A DNA stretch of 64,000 bases from Mucilaginibacter gotjawali (GCF_002355435.1 NZ_AP017313.1:3348001-3412000); one strand, 5' to 3'; positions 35,474 through 45,608 are shown, counted from the first letter of the stretch. Numbers and translations are program-made. Notes: generated by a model not told the origin, from the sequence alone.

Positions 35474-37055
35474 GTAAAGTTTATCCTGATCGTGGAATTT
35501 GTATTTGCGGCTCATTGAGGTTTAAAAATACGATAGTTAAATCAACAATGCAAAATTGTTATGGTTGGTTACCTGTCAGCAGGGCACGAGGTACTGTCTT
35601 AAAAAGCAAGTTTTTTCCATGATATTTTTTCTATTAAATTTGTATAGCGAAAGAAGGCATACGTTGATACGTTGACGGATGACTATCTTGTGTAGCCCTG
35701 GTTATGCCGGGGCTACTTCATTAAGTTGACCTTCGGTCAAAGCGAAAGAAGGCGCCGTCTCCTCATTTCCGAATTTATTGATCTTGGCATCGCGGTTAAA
35801 CGCTTCATTCTTTTTCCATAACGTATAGATCATTACCAGTAATTTTCTTTGTACGGCTACATAGGCTTTCATTTTTTGATGATGCCGTGCAAGTATCCGC
35901 TCAAAGAAGGTTTTAAAATTTCCTTTTTCGTATCGGACCACATTAAATGCCGGCATATACATGGCGCGCCTGATGTGGCTGTTGCCTTTTTTGGATATTT
36001 TGGTTTTTCCTCGATGACCGCCGGATTGGTTTTCAATTATATCATACCCCGAATACCTGACCAGTTGCGATGCAGATTTAAACAAGGCAAAACCGTTTGT
36101 TTCCGCAAGCACTACTGCCACTGTCATATAACTTAACCCTTTTATGTCAATAATATGATCCACTCTTTGGCCTACCTCATCGTTGCTGTAAAGATGGTCA
36201 TGGATGCTCTGATCGGTTTCTTTAAGCTGCTTTTCAATTGTAGCAATCAGTTTTTTAAGCTGTTTGATTACGGCTTTAGTGCTGTAAATACTATGCTCAT
36301 CGGCATGAAGCTGATTATTGATATTGGTTTTGAGTTCCTGAAGACTTTGATGATGACGGGTCATTGCCCTAAGTGTATAAAAGAACTCATCCATGGGCTG
36401 CCACAATTCCAGGCATTGCTCAGCACCCATACGGGCAAGTCCTGCTGCATCTATTTTATCATTCTTCGATCTAAGCCCCAGTGCCTGTAAATACTTTTTG
36501 GCTTTGTTTGGTAATACAACGGCAACGTCAAATCCGGCCTTAAACAAAAACAAGGCACATGCTTCGTAATATACACCGGTAGCTTCAATCACGTTAACTA
36601 AAGGAATGTCTGATTCCTTTTTGTGACGGGATAGCCATACAAGCAGGTCTTTAAACCCCTGCATGTCGTTAGCAAATTTACTGCTGGCTTTTACTTTTAC
36701 CTGTTGCCTTGAGTCGATTACCGAAAGGCAGACATGAATATCTTTCATAGATGCATCCATGCCAAGTGAATACTTTAACATAAGATTTTACAATTAAGGT
36801 GTACAAATACAGGATCTTTTTATACTGCCTTTACTCATGTTTCATACAGGATTAATACGCAATGTACTATCCTTAAGTACTGTCCAGGCTTGGTAAAAAG
36901 AAAACTAATGGCAGGTTATCCTCGTGCTCAATATCCATTATTGGTATTTTTAACGCCCAGTCAAAGTACTGCCGTTAGCCCTGTTTGATTATCTTTACAA
37001 AGATATGAGTGCCCCACCTCTTTGGCCTGCGCCACACACTCGCGCCTGAATTGGG
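35474..37055. repeat. 1,582-bp duplicated unit, copy 2 (contains IS110 transposase)
   Basis: This is the second copy of 33788-35369. It begins with a 42-bp fragment of the RAYT gene (start codon at 35515, cut after 14 codons), proving that the copied segment came from the RAYT neighbourhood. It ends at the short repeat CGCGCCTGAATT (37041-37052). Confidence 0.92.
35702..36781 (-). CDS. IS110 family transposase, copy 2
   Basis: The encoded 359-residue protein is identical to that of 34016-35095, with the same DEDD and Transposase_20 domains. It is intact. Its position next to RHS and immunity genes fits the common use of mobile elements and duplications in reshuffling toxin tips. Confidence 0.95.
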   Translation of the reverse strand: MLKYSLGMDASMKDIHVCLSVIDSRQQVKVKASSKFANDMQGFKDLLVWLSRHKKESDIPLVNVIEATGVYYEACALFLFKAGFDVAVVLPNKAKKYLQALGLRSKNDKIDAAGLARMGAEQCLELWQPMDEFFYTLRAMTRHHQSLQELKTNINNQLHADEHSIYSTKAVIKQLKKLIATIEKQLKETDQSIHDHLYSNDEVGQRVDHIIDIKGLSYMTVAVVLAETNGFALFKSASQLVRYSGYDIIENQSGGHRGKTKISKKGNSHIRRAMYMPAFNVVRYEKGNFKTFFERILARHHQKMKAYVAVQRKLLVMIYTLWKKNEAFNRDAKINKFGNEETAPSFALTEGQLNEVAPA

Positions 37056-37169
37056 TTTACAGCCTCCGCTTGCACAGCGACTGTGGTAGGCCTACTACCA
37101 TCTTTTGTACAACATTTACTTACCTTTATACCTAGGCTCGTAATTCACGGCACACCTCGCGCCTGAATT
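37041..37169. repeat. Paired short repeats CGCGCCTGAATT at module junctions
   Basis: CGCGCCTGAATT occurs at 37041-37052 and 37158-37169, and also at 35355-35366 and, inverted, at 33191-33202. Each copy lies at a boundary between duplicated or displaced segments. The stretch 37056-37157 between them also has a hairpin around TGGTAG-GCCTA-CTACCA (about 37083-37099). The element may be a degraded REP relative, since it shares CACTCG-GCC with the RAYT repeat. Confidence 0.6.
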
Positions 37170-37209
37170 GGTGATAGAAATCGCAAAATAAGTTAGGCAA
37201 AAATCATTG

Positions 37210-37581
37210 TTAGCAGCATCGGAACAACCATTGAAAAAAAAGGAAACCGATGGACACCCATTGACCAACTTTCGGACTAACATTAAATGGCTTGTCTAAG
37301 GAAATAACAATTCGTTCGTATCGCCCTTTTCTATCATAAATATATTTATAAAGTTGAATAGAAACCAACCCTACAATTAAAAAAGGAATAAATGGAATAT
37401 TGAGTGTTTTAGCTTTATGCAAAAATGCATTAACCCCAATCCAGAAACTAAACGACCATAACGTTGTAATAATCCCTGCTACGTAAACGGCTCTTTCAAC
37501 CGGTTTACTCCATTTCAGTTGGTTTCTGTGATCTTGATACCAGCTTGCAAGATTGTAAATTAAAAAATCCAAAATTATCAT
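37210..37581 (-). CDS. Putative membrane immunity protein for the RHS toxin
   Basis: This 123-residue protein has three predicted transmembrane segments (about 27-48, 58-78 and 105-120) and a basic cytoplasmic loop (YDRKGRYERI). It lies 38 bp downstream of the RHS gene on the same strand, the normal position of an immunity gene. A membrane immunity protein implies that the toxin tip acts on or in the membrane (inference). No family was recognised. Confidence 0.6.
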   Translation of the reverse strand: MIILDFLIYNLASWYQDHRNQLKWSKPVERAVYVAGIITTLWSFSFWIGVNAFLHKAKTLNIPFIPFLIVGLVSIQLYKYIYDRKGRYERIVISLDKPFNVSPKVGQWVSIGFLFFQWLFRCC

Positions 37582-37619
37582 AGAGTTTTTATATAATTTA
37601 AAAATATGGTTTGTTCAAC

Positions 37620-40600
37620 CTATTCGCCGCCATTATTGTGACCATGCTCGTAATAGTCAACTCCCGTATCGAACGCCATTACAGTTAAGTTGAACCCAAG
37701 TTCAAATTCTTCACCACCAAAAACCATAAAAAGACCTTGCCCTAATGCTTCACCCCAATGTAACACAGATAAGGCTTTATTCGTATGCCATTCATTATAT
37801 CCTTTACGCATACTATTGACGGCGCCTGCAACGCCAGTTACATCGCCCAGAGTTTTCAAGACACCAGATTCCGCCAACCCGTTCATCTTTCTTAGCCCCT
37901 TGGCAATTGCTATTCCACCATCTGCCTCACCAATCGTTCTAAATACGTCTTCAGCGTGATCTATTGGATCTGCGTTAGCATTTATACTTTTCTGAAGTAA
38001 CCCATTTTGAAAAGCAGTTCCTTCAGGGTCGCTAGCGTCATAAATCATACCGGTAGCACTATTCCCATCAACCGTATAAGCACTTCCGTCGGTATAATGA
38101 TAAAAATGTGTTACCTGCAGAAAGTGAGATTGTTCTGTATTAATTACGGGTGCTCCTGTAGGACGACTTATATCATAGGCAAACACTGCCGATGCGTAAT
38201 TTGCGGCAAATCCTTGAGTGCCCCAAGCATTAAACCTATCCAAATAGCCAGCTCCTGCCGTTAAAACGTCTTTATCTGATGTAAATAAAGATTCAGAGCC
38301 CAAACCCGAACTATGTCCTCCATATTGACTATGGGAATCAATATAATCTATGGAAGCAAGTAGATCCTCTGTGCTACCGAAGCCCCCACCGCCACTGCCA
38401 TAATCTCTTACAACAACAGCTGCACTAGCTTCTGCTTCGTAACTCATACCTGTCTGATCATCGTTATAAAGCGCCCACATACCCCACGAACCTCCGCCGC
38501 CAAAACCACCAGCAGCATGCCGCGATGGAGAATAACTCGGATCGGCATATTCATTTGGTATCAAATCTCCCATTGGGTCATTTTTCATCACCGGGTTATC
38601 GCCTGCATACTGGTAGCTCGTCATGCTTTCAGCGCTTTCGGCAACAGGGTCAACAGCTACCCAGCGGGCTATGGCCGCATCATAATTGCGGTAAAAAGTT
38701 TGGTAATAATCGGGCAGGTTGCTGTAATCGTTCTGCCATTCGCTGCCACCGTTATACAGGTTTTTGTTTGGCGTGGTAGGCAGGCTTACCGGGCTGTTAG
38801 CAAATGTAAGCCCTGTAGGGTAATAGCTGTTCTCCTGTATTACTTTGGCCGTACCGCCGGTACCGGTATTGTTAAAACTTATCCTGGCATTGCCTTGCGG
38901 GTCGGTAATAATGTATTCATTGGTAAAGCCCCCGCTGCCATTGTTCAGCACCCTACCTTCCGGCGCGGCAAAATAGGCCAGCGCGGTGCTACCGCTGGTA
39001 TTGTTAAATACAAAGCCATCGATATAATCGGTTACTATGGTAGCGGAGCCGCTTTTATACGCCTCTTTGTGGATCAGGTTACCTGATGCATCGTAGGTAT
39101 AATTGATGTATTGTGTAGCAGACAGCATTACCTGGCTGGTTTTGTTAAGGTAATTATAGGATATACTGGTGATCCCCTTGTATGGGTCGGCAGTTAAATT
39201 GCCATTTACATCGTACGAATAATTACCTGTACTTGCCGCAATATACTTAAAACCATAGCTGTTATGATTAGCATCGTTGGTTTCGCTGATGGATTGCAGT
39301 TGGTTTGGGTTTGCCGTAGTATTGTAAGTATAGGCCAAATGGTCAATCTCGGTAACCGCACCGCTAACCAGGCTATTACGGGTAAGGCTCAAAATATTGC
39401 CGTTTACGTCGTAGCCAGTGGCCCCTATCGTTTCGTTATACGCGCCTACGTTGGTAGCAAAACTCCCCGTGCCCGGCGTGTTTCGCTCGCTATAAACAGC
39501 GCCGGTGTAGCGGTTTAACTGGTCGTAACTGTAAACATAGGCCCGTTCGTTACTATTGGCGCCGCTGGCATCCTTGCTCATCCATTTAACAGCCGATATT
39601 TTACCGTCAAACTTCCCTGTATTACCCAGGTTGGAGTCGCTTTGGTCATACAATATCGTCATCCCGAATACATCGGTTGTTTCCCCGTTGGTTAACGCAT
39701 TAACAGTCAACGTACTGTTATTGATGCTGGTGAGCATGCCTCGGATATTGTAGCGCATATCCAGGTTTTGCAAATAGGTAGTGCCGCTTACCAGCCCAAG
39801 GTTTTTAAGTACCAGCTGCCCCATTTCATTATAGGTATAAGCCGCTATGGTCACTGTGGCTCCGCCATTATAACTTTGGCTAATGGTTTTCACCCGGTAG
39901 AAGTAATCGTAAGTAAGGTTGGTTTGCACCGTTGTAGTAGTTGAGGCGGATGTAACTTTCTTCACATAACTTGTTTGCGGTACCCCCATAAAGTCCGGCA
40001 CTGTTGTTTTATAGTCCGATAAGGTATCTAACTTATAATACAGCTGATTATTGCTTTGGGTTTGTATCGGGTTAAGGCGTTTATCGTAAAAAGTAACGCT
40101 TAGCAGCCAATCACCGCTAAGGGCCGCGCCAACGGTTGTTTTGCGCACCATGGTGGGCATCCCTTTTACAGGGGCGGTTGTGGCGGCTTCTTCGTTGGTA
40201 AGCCCCTGTGACACATAGGTAAAAGCTGTGGCAGAAGTGGCCAGTTTATAATCATCAAAATAAGCATAGGCCAGCGGGGTAATATTGGCGGAAGGAAAAA
40301 CCCTCACCGAATAATATCCCGTGGACTGTGTTGCGTTCCGCAGTTCGTAGTAATTGGCATAAGGCAGGCTGCTTACGTAGGTTTGCATTGCGCTCCGGGT
40401 CAGCCTGTTTACATTGGCATCAGTATATATGCCCTGGCTTACCGCCCTGCCCTTTGCATCATAGCGGATATAGTTCCATTGGTGGTTAGTGTTCATCAGC
40501 GCATCCTGCATTAGCACCGGCCGGTTAAATGGGTCGTATACAATGCTCATTTTGCCTTTGGCGGGTACGGTTTTTTCTATCAGCCTGCCCATGGCATCGT

Positions 40601-41525
40601 ATACAAACTTAAATACCATCGTGCTTACGGGTGCATCATTCGGGTTATAGTCGGCTGGTGCAGTGCTCATTTTCGCCAGCGCCAGCGGCGGGATAATGTA
40701 CGAGATAAGGCCGCCCACGTTGTAAACATAATAGGTGTCAATATTAACACCCGAATTCTTTTGCCTTTTCAGCACCGTGTGGCCTGCCGCATCGGCAAAG
40801 GCCAGGGTTTCCACGCCGTCCTCATCTATGCCGTCGGTTACATATAAGGCATTATCCGCATAGTAATTGACGCTGGTATAAGTGTCGTTTAGGCTCCAGA
40901 TCAGGATATTGCCGTCCTGGGTGGCATTGTTAAGGCGGTAGGTAACCGACTTATAGTGGTTGCCTGATAACTGGGGTTGAAAACCTGTGCCTGTCATCCC
41001 GGCAAACTGAACGCGCTGCAGCGGGCTATTCTCAAAAAGCTGCTGACTGAACGGATAAGTAGTTTCGTTGGCCACCTTGTTGGGGTTGCTGGTGGTGCCG
41101 CTATTTGCGTAATAGCTTAGCTGGTCGGCAATGGCCGTTGTGCGGAAACTGCCCGACGGGTTTATCGCGCTATTATCCGTATACGGCAGGTAGCCAGCCG
41201 TTTGCTGGCCAAGGGTATTATAAGCCTGCGGCGCTACCATGTCATTATTATTCACCGGGCTGGCCTGCAGGGCAACGGTTTGGATGGAGCGGCCCAACCC
41301 ATCTATAAATACCCGGGTGGTTTGTATGCTACCCAGCGGCAGCGCATTGATCTGTGCATCGGTGCTTACGCCCGCTACTTTTATTACATCCTGCTGCACA
41401 TAACCGGGGCTTTGGGCCTGCAGCTTAAAACTGATTAACGCGACGGCAACCGTCAGGAAAATATATTTTGTTATACCGGGGTACATATGATAAGTGTTGG
41501 TTTTACGATTCAGGTTGGTTTTCAT
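37620..41525 (-). CDS. DUF6443/RHS-repeat protein with C-terminal toxin-like tip
   Basis: The ~1,301-residue secreted protein has a signal peptide (MKTNLNRKTNTYHMYPG, then FLTVAVALISFKLQAQ) and a DUF6443-like N-terminal domain (GYVQQDVIKVAG to QTAGYLPYTD). Many RHS/YD repeats follow (YDAMGRLIE, YDPFNRPVL, YDVNGNLTA), then the RHS core end with FYRNYDAAIARWVAVDP and YQYAGDNPVMKNDPMGD (about 965-1010). The last ~300 residues form a Gly-rich linker and variable tip with hydrophobic Gly-rich helices (LKTLGDVTGVAGAVNS, GEALGQGLFMVFGG). The Met at 41525 is preferred because it starts the signal peptide; an upstream Met at 41546 overlaps the previous gene. No T9SS sorting domain is seen. Confidence 0.85.
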   Translation of the reverse strand: MKTNLNRKTNTYHMYPGITKYIFLTVAVALISFKLQAQSPGYVQQDVIKVAGVSTDAQINALPLGSIQTTRVFIDGLGRSIQTVALQASPVNNNDMVAPQAYNTLGQQTAGYLPYTDNSAINPSGSFRTTAIADQLSYYANSGTTSNPNKVANETTYPFSQQLFENSPLQRVQFAGMTGTGFQPQLSGNHYKSVTYRLNNATQDGNILIWSLNDTYTSVNYYADNALYVTDGIDEDGVETLAFADAAGHTVLKRQKNSGVNIDTYYVYNVGGLISYIIPPLALAKMSTAPADYNPNDAPVSTMVFKFVYDAMGRLIEKTVPAKGKMSIVYDPFNRPVLMQDALMNTNHQWNYIRYDAKGRAVSQGIYTDANVNRLTRSAMQTYVSSLPYANYYELRNATQSTGYYSVRVFPSANITPLAYAYFDDYKLATSATAFTYVSQGLTNEEAATTAPVKGMPTMVRKTTVGAALSGDWLLSVTFYDKRLNPIQTQSNNQLYYKLDTLSDYKTTVPDFMGVPQTSYVKKVTSASTTTTVQTNLTYDYFYRVKTISQSYNGGATVTIAAYTYNEMGQLVLKNLGLVSGTTYLQNLDMRYNIRGMLTSINNSTLTVNALTNGETTDVFGMTILYDQSDSNLGNTGKFDGKISAVKWMSKDASGANSNERAYVYSYDQLNRYTGAVYSERNTPGTGSFATNVGAYNETIGATGYDVNGNILSLTRNSLVSGAVTEIDHLAYTYNTTANPNQLQSISETNDANHNSYGFKYIAASTGNYSYDVNGNLTADPYKGITSISYNYLNKTSQVMLSATQYINYTYDASGNLIHKEAYKSGSATIVTDYIDGFVFNNTSGSTALAYFAAPEGRVLNNGSGGFTNEYIITDPQGNARISFNNTGTGGTAKVIQENSYYPTGLTFANSPVSLPTTPNKNLYNGGSEWQNDYSNLPDYYQTFYRNYDAAIARWVAVDPVAESAESMTSYQYAGDNPVMKNDPMGDLIPNEYADPSYSPSRHAAGGFGGGGSWGMWALYNDDQTGMSYEAEASAAVVVRDYGSGGGGFGSTEDLLASIDYIDSHSQYGGHSSGLGSESLFTSDKDVLTAGAGYLDRFNAWGTQGFAANYASAVFAYDISRPTGAPVINTEQSHFLQVTHFYHYTDGSAYTVDGNSATGMIYDASDPEGTAFQNGLLQKSINANADPIDHAEDVFRTIGEADGGIAIAKGLRKMNGLAESGVLKTLGDVTGVAGAVNSMRKGYNEWHTNKALSVLHWGEALGQGLFMVFGGEEFELGFNLTVMAFDTGVDYYEHGHNNGGE

Positions 41526-41536
41526 TTGCTGATGGT

Positions 41537-44500
41537 TTAGGGGCAAACGGTGTGATACATACTAAAATTCACTGCTGGCTGAGAGGTTAAATCTACGCTC
41601 GTAACCGTAATAACGTTGGTTGAACTGTAACTAAGGCAGTTGCTCAAGCCGTTGTTGCCTGTAAGAGCAATGGTAAGGAAACCCAGGCCGGTACCAGAAT
41701 TATACAGCGGCCCGGTGGTGTTTATGGTGATATCGTAAACATCGGGTATTATATTATAGCCTGCGGTCAACTGAGCGGTTGTAAGCGTATAAATTGTAGC
41801 CCCGGTTGTGTGCTTTTTAAACACTACACTGGTTATTGAGCTGCCACTGGTATAGTTATTGTAGGTTAGATTTACCTGAGAAAGAGCACTCACCGTAACC
41901 GCCAGTGTTGAGGCTTTACTGCCGTACGCCGGCGAAGACGCAGTAAGGGTAATAGTGTAATTGCCATTTGTTGCGTAGCTATGGCTAACCGGCGAAGTGG
42001 AGGTGGTAACCACCTTTGCCGATCCATCGCCAAAATTCCAGGTATAGGTTACGCCCGCGGCGGTAACACAGGTATTATAGGAAGGTGCGGCCATATTCCA
42101 CGTTGAGCTTATATTATTGTAGGCGGATGCGGGGCCGCTTAGCGCAGGCGCAGTAAAGTTGGCTTCATTGGCAGCACTGGCGTAAATTTTTCGCTGAACA
42201 ATATTTTTGTCCTGGTCAAATGCATAAAGCATCCGGCCGAATTTATCATAACTAAAATAGGAAGCTACGCCATTGGTATTGGTGGCTGAAGTTTTAAAAA
42301 ATGCTACCGGATCGTAGGTAACCGAACTCACCTGAGACACATCAGGGTAGGCCCAAACATCATCTATTAAAACAGCCGTGCTGCAACTGATGGTAATGTT
42401 GATGGTACTGGTGGCAATGCTGGTTAAGGGCACTTTAACCTCAAGGTATTGCCAGCCTGTCGGGAAAGTGGTGTTACCGGTGGTAGCCACGTAACTTTTG
42501 TTTTGCGAATGGCTTACTGTACCATCTGAACTGGCTACCGTTGCCGTTAAAGTACCTGCAGGCGTTGTTGAACGCTGCACCCAGGCCGAAACAACATAAT
42601 AAACGGCCATCAGGTTCCGGCTCACGGTTTTGGTTAGCGTAGCGCCGGCAGCCAGCGAATTAGAATACTGCCCGCTGCGGCTGGTGCTGCTGAGCGTGGT
42701 AGTGCCGGTAAAATTAACGTAGGGCAGATTACTGTCAAAATCGCTGAAAGCAATTTCATCATAGCGCGCATTTGATACCGTTGCCGCCGGCTGAAAACTG
42801 TTATGATCGATAAGCACCGTTGATGTATCCCTGAATCCATTATCCGCACTGAGCAGATAACCCGAATAATCATAGGCAAGTTCATGTCCAACCTTAATAT
42901 AATCCGAATCAAATACAAAAGTATTGGGGCTTGCAGTGCTGATAGACGAAGGTGTTAAAGTCATACCTCCGGGCGTTGAAACTTTATAATATGCTGCCGG
43001 CAGCGTAAGGCCCGACCCGCTATAACCCGATGGGGTAAATACGCCATAAGTTGTAAGCGCGGCGCTTACGGTAGTTGCTGATCCTCCGCTGGGGGTAACC
43101 TGCGCATATTCCTCAACCGGGGCGTTTACGTTAGCCGCCTGCAGGTTCAGCAGGGCCTGGGTCATGCCGTCACCTGCGGTAGTTACCGTATAATCTTTTA
43201 CATATTTAAAGTATTTGTTGTAAGCCGTACCATCGCTATTGGTGGTTGATTCCTGCGAAAGTTTGTACATCGAGCCACTGTAGGTATAGTTTGATGTGGT
43301 TTGCCGGTAAGTTGTTGGCGCGGTAGCAGAGTACAGTTTGCTTACCACCTGGGTAGTTAACGGCCCTGCGGTGGTATAAATATAGTATTTACCATAGCTT
43401 TCTTCGGCACTGGTATTGCTGTCGTATTTAAATGCGGTAATGGTTACCGGAGTTTGCGGAGTGTTATAGGTATAAGTGGTTTCGCTAACTTTGTTATTAT
43501 TGTTATCATAATTGGTAATATCAAGCGGCAGGCCCCGTTCAAAATCGTAATTGGTACTTGGCACGAAGGGGTAACTCCGCATAATGTTGCTCATAAAACC
43601 GATGGTATTGGTTGTTGGCGAACCGCTATAAGTCATGGTAGGGCTCCATGAAGGCGCCCCACTGGGTGTACTGCTATCCCATTGCGAAGCCGGTACGCTA
43701 AACTGGTACAAAGTACTGCCGGCCCCGGTCCGGCTTTCCTTTACATAGTTGTAAATGACAGTATGGTCGTCCTGGGAAAGGTCATTTAAGGATATTACTG
43801 TTGATTTTCGCCATTTAACAGAGTCAGCCTCAGAGCTGGTATAAACCTGGGTGAAGGCATATTGGGGAAGTGATAGGGCTTTACCACTTGACTGAAAATT
43901 CGTCGGATCCAGGTAAGAGTATGATGTAACCGACGGGCTTGCGTTGATACCGTCATAACTGGAAATCTGTTTAACGCGAACGCCTGCACCTAACACATCA
44001 TCGCCAAGGATTGAAGCATATATCGTATTAGGTTCATAAGAAATTATACTGTACCCCCCGGTAGGATAGTTAATTTGGTTTAATAAGCCTGTTTGTACCG
44101 CACCTGTATCAACAACCCTGTTTGTACCGTCGGTTAGACTGGATTGCAGTTTTATTGAATAAACCGAAGGATTATACAGCGGACCAACAGCATATCTGTC
44201 ATAGCTTGTGTTGGATGGATTAACACAAACAGTAGGCAATAAAACACTTGACGTATTTTTGTTGATATATCCCCAATAATCCATGCTCACCGTTGATGAA
44301 TCCGGCATGTTAGCAAGGTTTTTGTAAGCAAAGGTGTAGTTAACAGGCGTATTGCAGTCTGGGTCGGTAACATTCGTCAGGAAATACCGCGTAAAGTTGT
44401 TACCGCTGTGAACGTTCGCCGTATAATTAAACTGGAAAGACCTTCCAAAACCGGTTATGGTATTTATATAAGAAGCTTTTGTGTAGGAATTATTATTATA

Positions 44501-45346
44501 GGTAAAGTTAAACGCCGTTACAGGTGAACCAGTTCCGTTACCCTCCTGGTAAGTTATAGATGACAATAATTCCGGTGTTGTTTTTTGCCATACGCTGTAC
44601 AAAGTAGTGGGCGTTGTGTAGCCGTTAAGGTATACCTGCACTTTATTTGTCGAAGGCATTTCCGTTCCGGCGGTATAGTTGATATTGATCGTATTATTAT
44701 TCAGATCATGTATTTGCGTCAGGCGCCAGGCGCTGTTATAGGTTATTCCATCTATATATTCCTGGTAGCCTGTATTAAACCAAGATGGGGTAGCTGGATT
44801 TACAGACTTCTTTGTAGTTGACTCTGCGGCAGCGAAAACATAGGTGATACCCTGATCATTGGTTATTGTGAAGGAAGTGATGGCCCCCTCCCCTGCACTG
44901 TTATAGGCATAAGCTATCTTAAGATCCTGGTAAGGAATTGTCCTGATATTATGGTCCTTGTCAAAGACAAATTGGACCGATAAACCTGGTGCACTCACAT
45001 TGAAAATATCTGGCTCAGTATCAGAAGGAGCACCGGAGTTGTCACCGAAATTGTTATGAATAAAGTTAACATCAGCAGCCACCATTGGATAATTAGGCGG
45101 ATTAGTACTATTGTAGATGGTCATATTGTTGATAGTGTTACCTACTGTACCACTCATCCACCCTGCCCGGGACATATACCCCAAATCAATAAGTATATCA
45201 TCCGGTGTACCACGCACTTCGCGGGTTACTGCCCCGCCGGCAATTAAATTCCATCCCATGCCAGCGCTGCCCTCGATATCCGTAGCTTTTACCCCGTTGG
45301 TGCCGTACGATAAGGCTATCGGCAGCGACACATTTCCCACGCTCAC
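41537..45346 (-). CDS. Giant secreted RHS-partner protein with PKD domain (5' end out of frame)
   Basis: The open frame encodes 1,269 residues from a GTG that is not the true start. Upstream in the same frame are the natural mature N-terminus (QTSVVNVDKPTGAVRVTVPLY) and signal peptide (FLILNFLFLSLISFAQ). The only suitable ATG (45472-45474) is separated from them by an A8 tract; nine A's would give MKKKSFFLIL and a 1,312-residue protein. The body has SpvB/RHS N-terminal-type beta-rich repeats (LPIALSYGTNGVK, GSAGMGWNL). A PKD domain lies near the C-terminus (TYTWNFGDGSAK to NGNYTITLTASS). Such proteins commonly precede DUF6443/RHS genes in Bacteroidota; here the two overlap or abut. Confidence 0.82.
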   Translation of the reverse strand: MSVGNVSLPIALSYGTNGVKATDIEGSAGMGWNLIAGGAVTREVRGTPDDILIDLGYMSRAGWMSGTVGNTINNMTIYNSTNPPNYPMVAADVNFIHNNFGDNSGAPSDTEPDIFNVSAPGLSVQFVFDKDHNIRTIPYQDLKIAYAYNSAGEGAITSFTITNDQGITYVFAAAESTTKKSVNPATPSWFNTGYQEYIDGITYNSAWRLTQIHDLNNNTININYTAGTEMPSTNKVQVYLNGYTTPTTLYSVWQKTTPELLSSITYQEGNGTGSPVTAFNFTYNNNSYTKASYINTITGFGRSFQFNYTANVHSGNNFTRYFLTNVTDPDCNTPVNYTFAYKNLANMPDSSTVSMDYWGYINKNTSSVLLPTVCVNPSNTSYDRYAVGPLYNPSVYSIKLQSSLTDGTNRVVDTGAVQTGLLNQINYPTGGYSIISYEPNTIYASILGDDVLGAGVRVKQISSYDGINASPSVTSYSYLDPTNFQSSGKALSLPQYAFTQVYTSSEADSVKWRKSTVISLNDLSQDDHTVIYNYVKESRTGAGSTLYQFSVPASQWDSSTPSGAPSWSPTMTYSGSPTTNTIGFMSNIMRSYPFVPSTNYDFERGLPLDITNYDNNNNKVSETTYTYNTPQTPVTITAFKYDSNTSAEESYGKYYIYTTAGPLTTQVVSKLYSATAPTTYRQTTSNYTYSGSMYKLSQESTTNSDGTAYNKYFKYVKDYTVTTAGDGMTQALLNLQAANVNAPVEEYAQVTPSGGSATTVSAALTTYGVFTPSGYSGSGLTLPAAYYKVSTPGGMTLTPSSISTASPNTFVFDSDYIKVGHELAYDYSGYLLSADNGFRDTSTVLIDHNSFQPAATVSNARYDEIAFSDFDSNLPYVNFTGTTTLSSTSRSGQYSNSLAAGATLTKTVSRNLMAVYYVVSAWVQRSTTPAGTLTATVASSDGTVSHSQNKSYVATTGNTTFPTGWQYLEVKVPLTSIATSTINITISCSTAVLIDDVWAYPDVSQVSSVTYDPVAFFKTSATNTNGVASYFSYDKFGRMLYAFDQDKNIVQRKIYASAANEANFTAPALSGPASAYNNISSTWNMAAPSYNTCVTAAGVTYTWNFGDGSAKVVTTSTSPVSHSYATNGNYTITLTASSPAYGSKASTLAVTVSALSQVNLTYNNYTSGSSITSVVFKKHTTGATIYTLTTAQLTAGYNIIPDVYDITINTTGPLYNSGTGLGFLTIALTGNNGLSNCLSYSSTNVITVTSVDLTSQPAVNFSMYHTVCP

Positions 45347-45608
45347 GGTGTATAGCGGAACGGTTACCCTAACTGCCCCGGTTGGTTTATCAACGTTGAC
45401 GACACTTGTTTGGGCGAAAGAAATTAAACTTAAAAATAAAAAATTGAGAATAAGGAAAAATGATTTTTTTTCATGTCAATTGTGAGTATTTAGGAACTTT
45501 TCAAATAATAACCCGGGAAAGAGTCGTTATTTGATTAATGAAACAATAATAAGTATTCGTTTTTTATAAAGCAAGCCATTAAAAAAAAAATATTTAAATT
45601 AATACGCA

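Noticed and set aside
33191..37169. Short repeats between 33 and 37 kb as a CRISPR array
   Set aside because: Repeats are few, unevenly spaced and in mixed orientation, and no cas genes are present; they fit REP-like elements and segment duplication.
38517..39086. 189-residue plus-strand open frame
   Set aside because: Antisense to the RHS core repeats. Repetitive, Val/Ile/Arg-rich composition is the complement of the YD-repeat codons.
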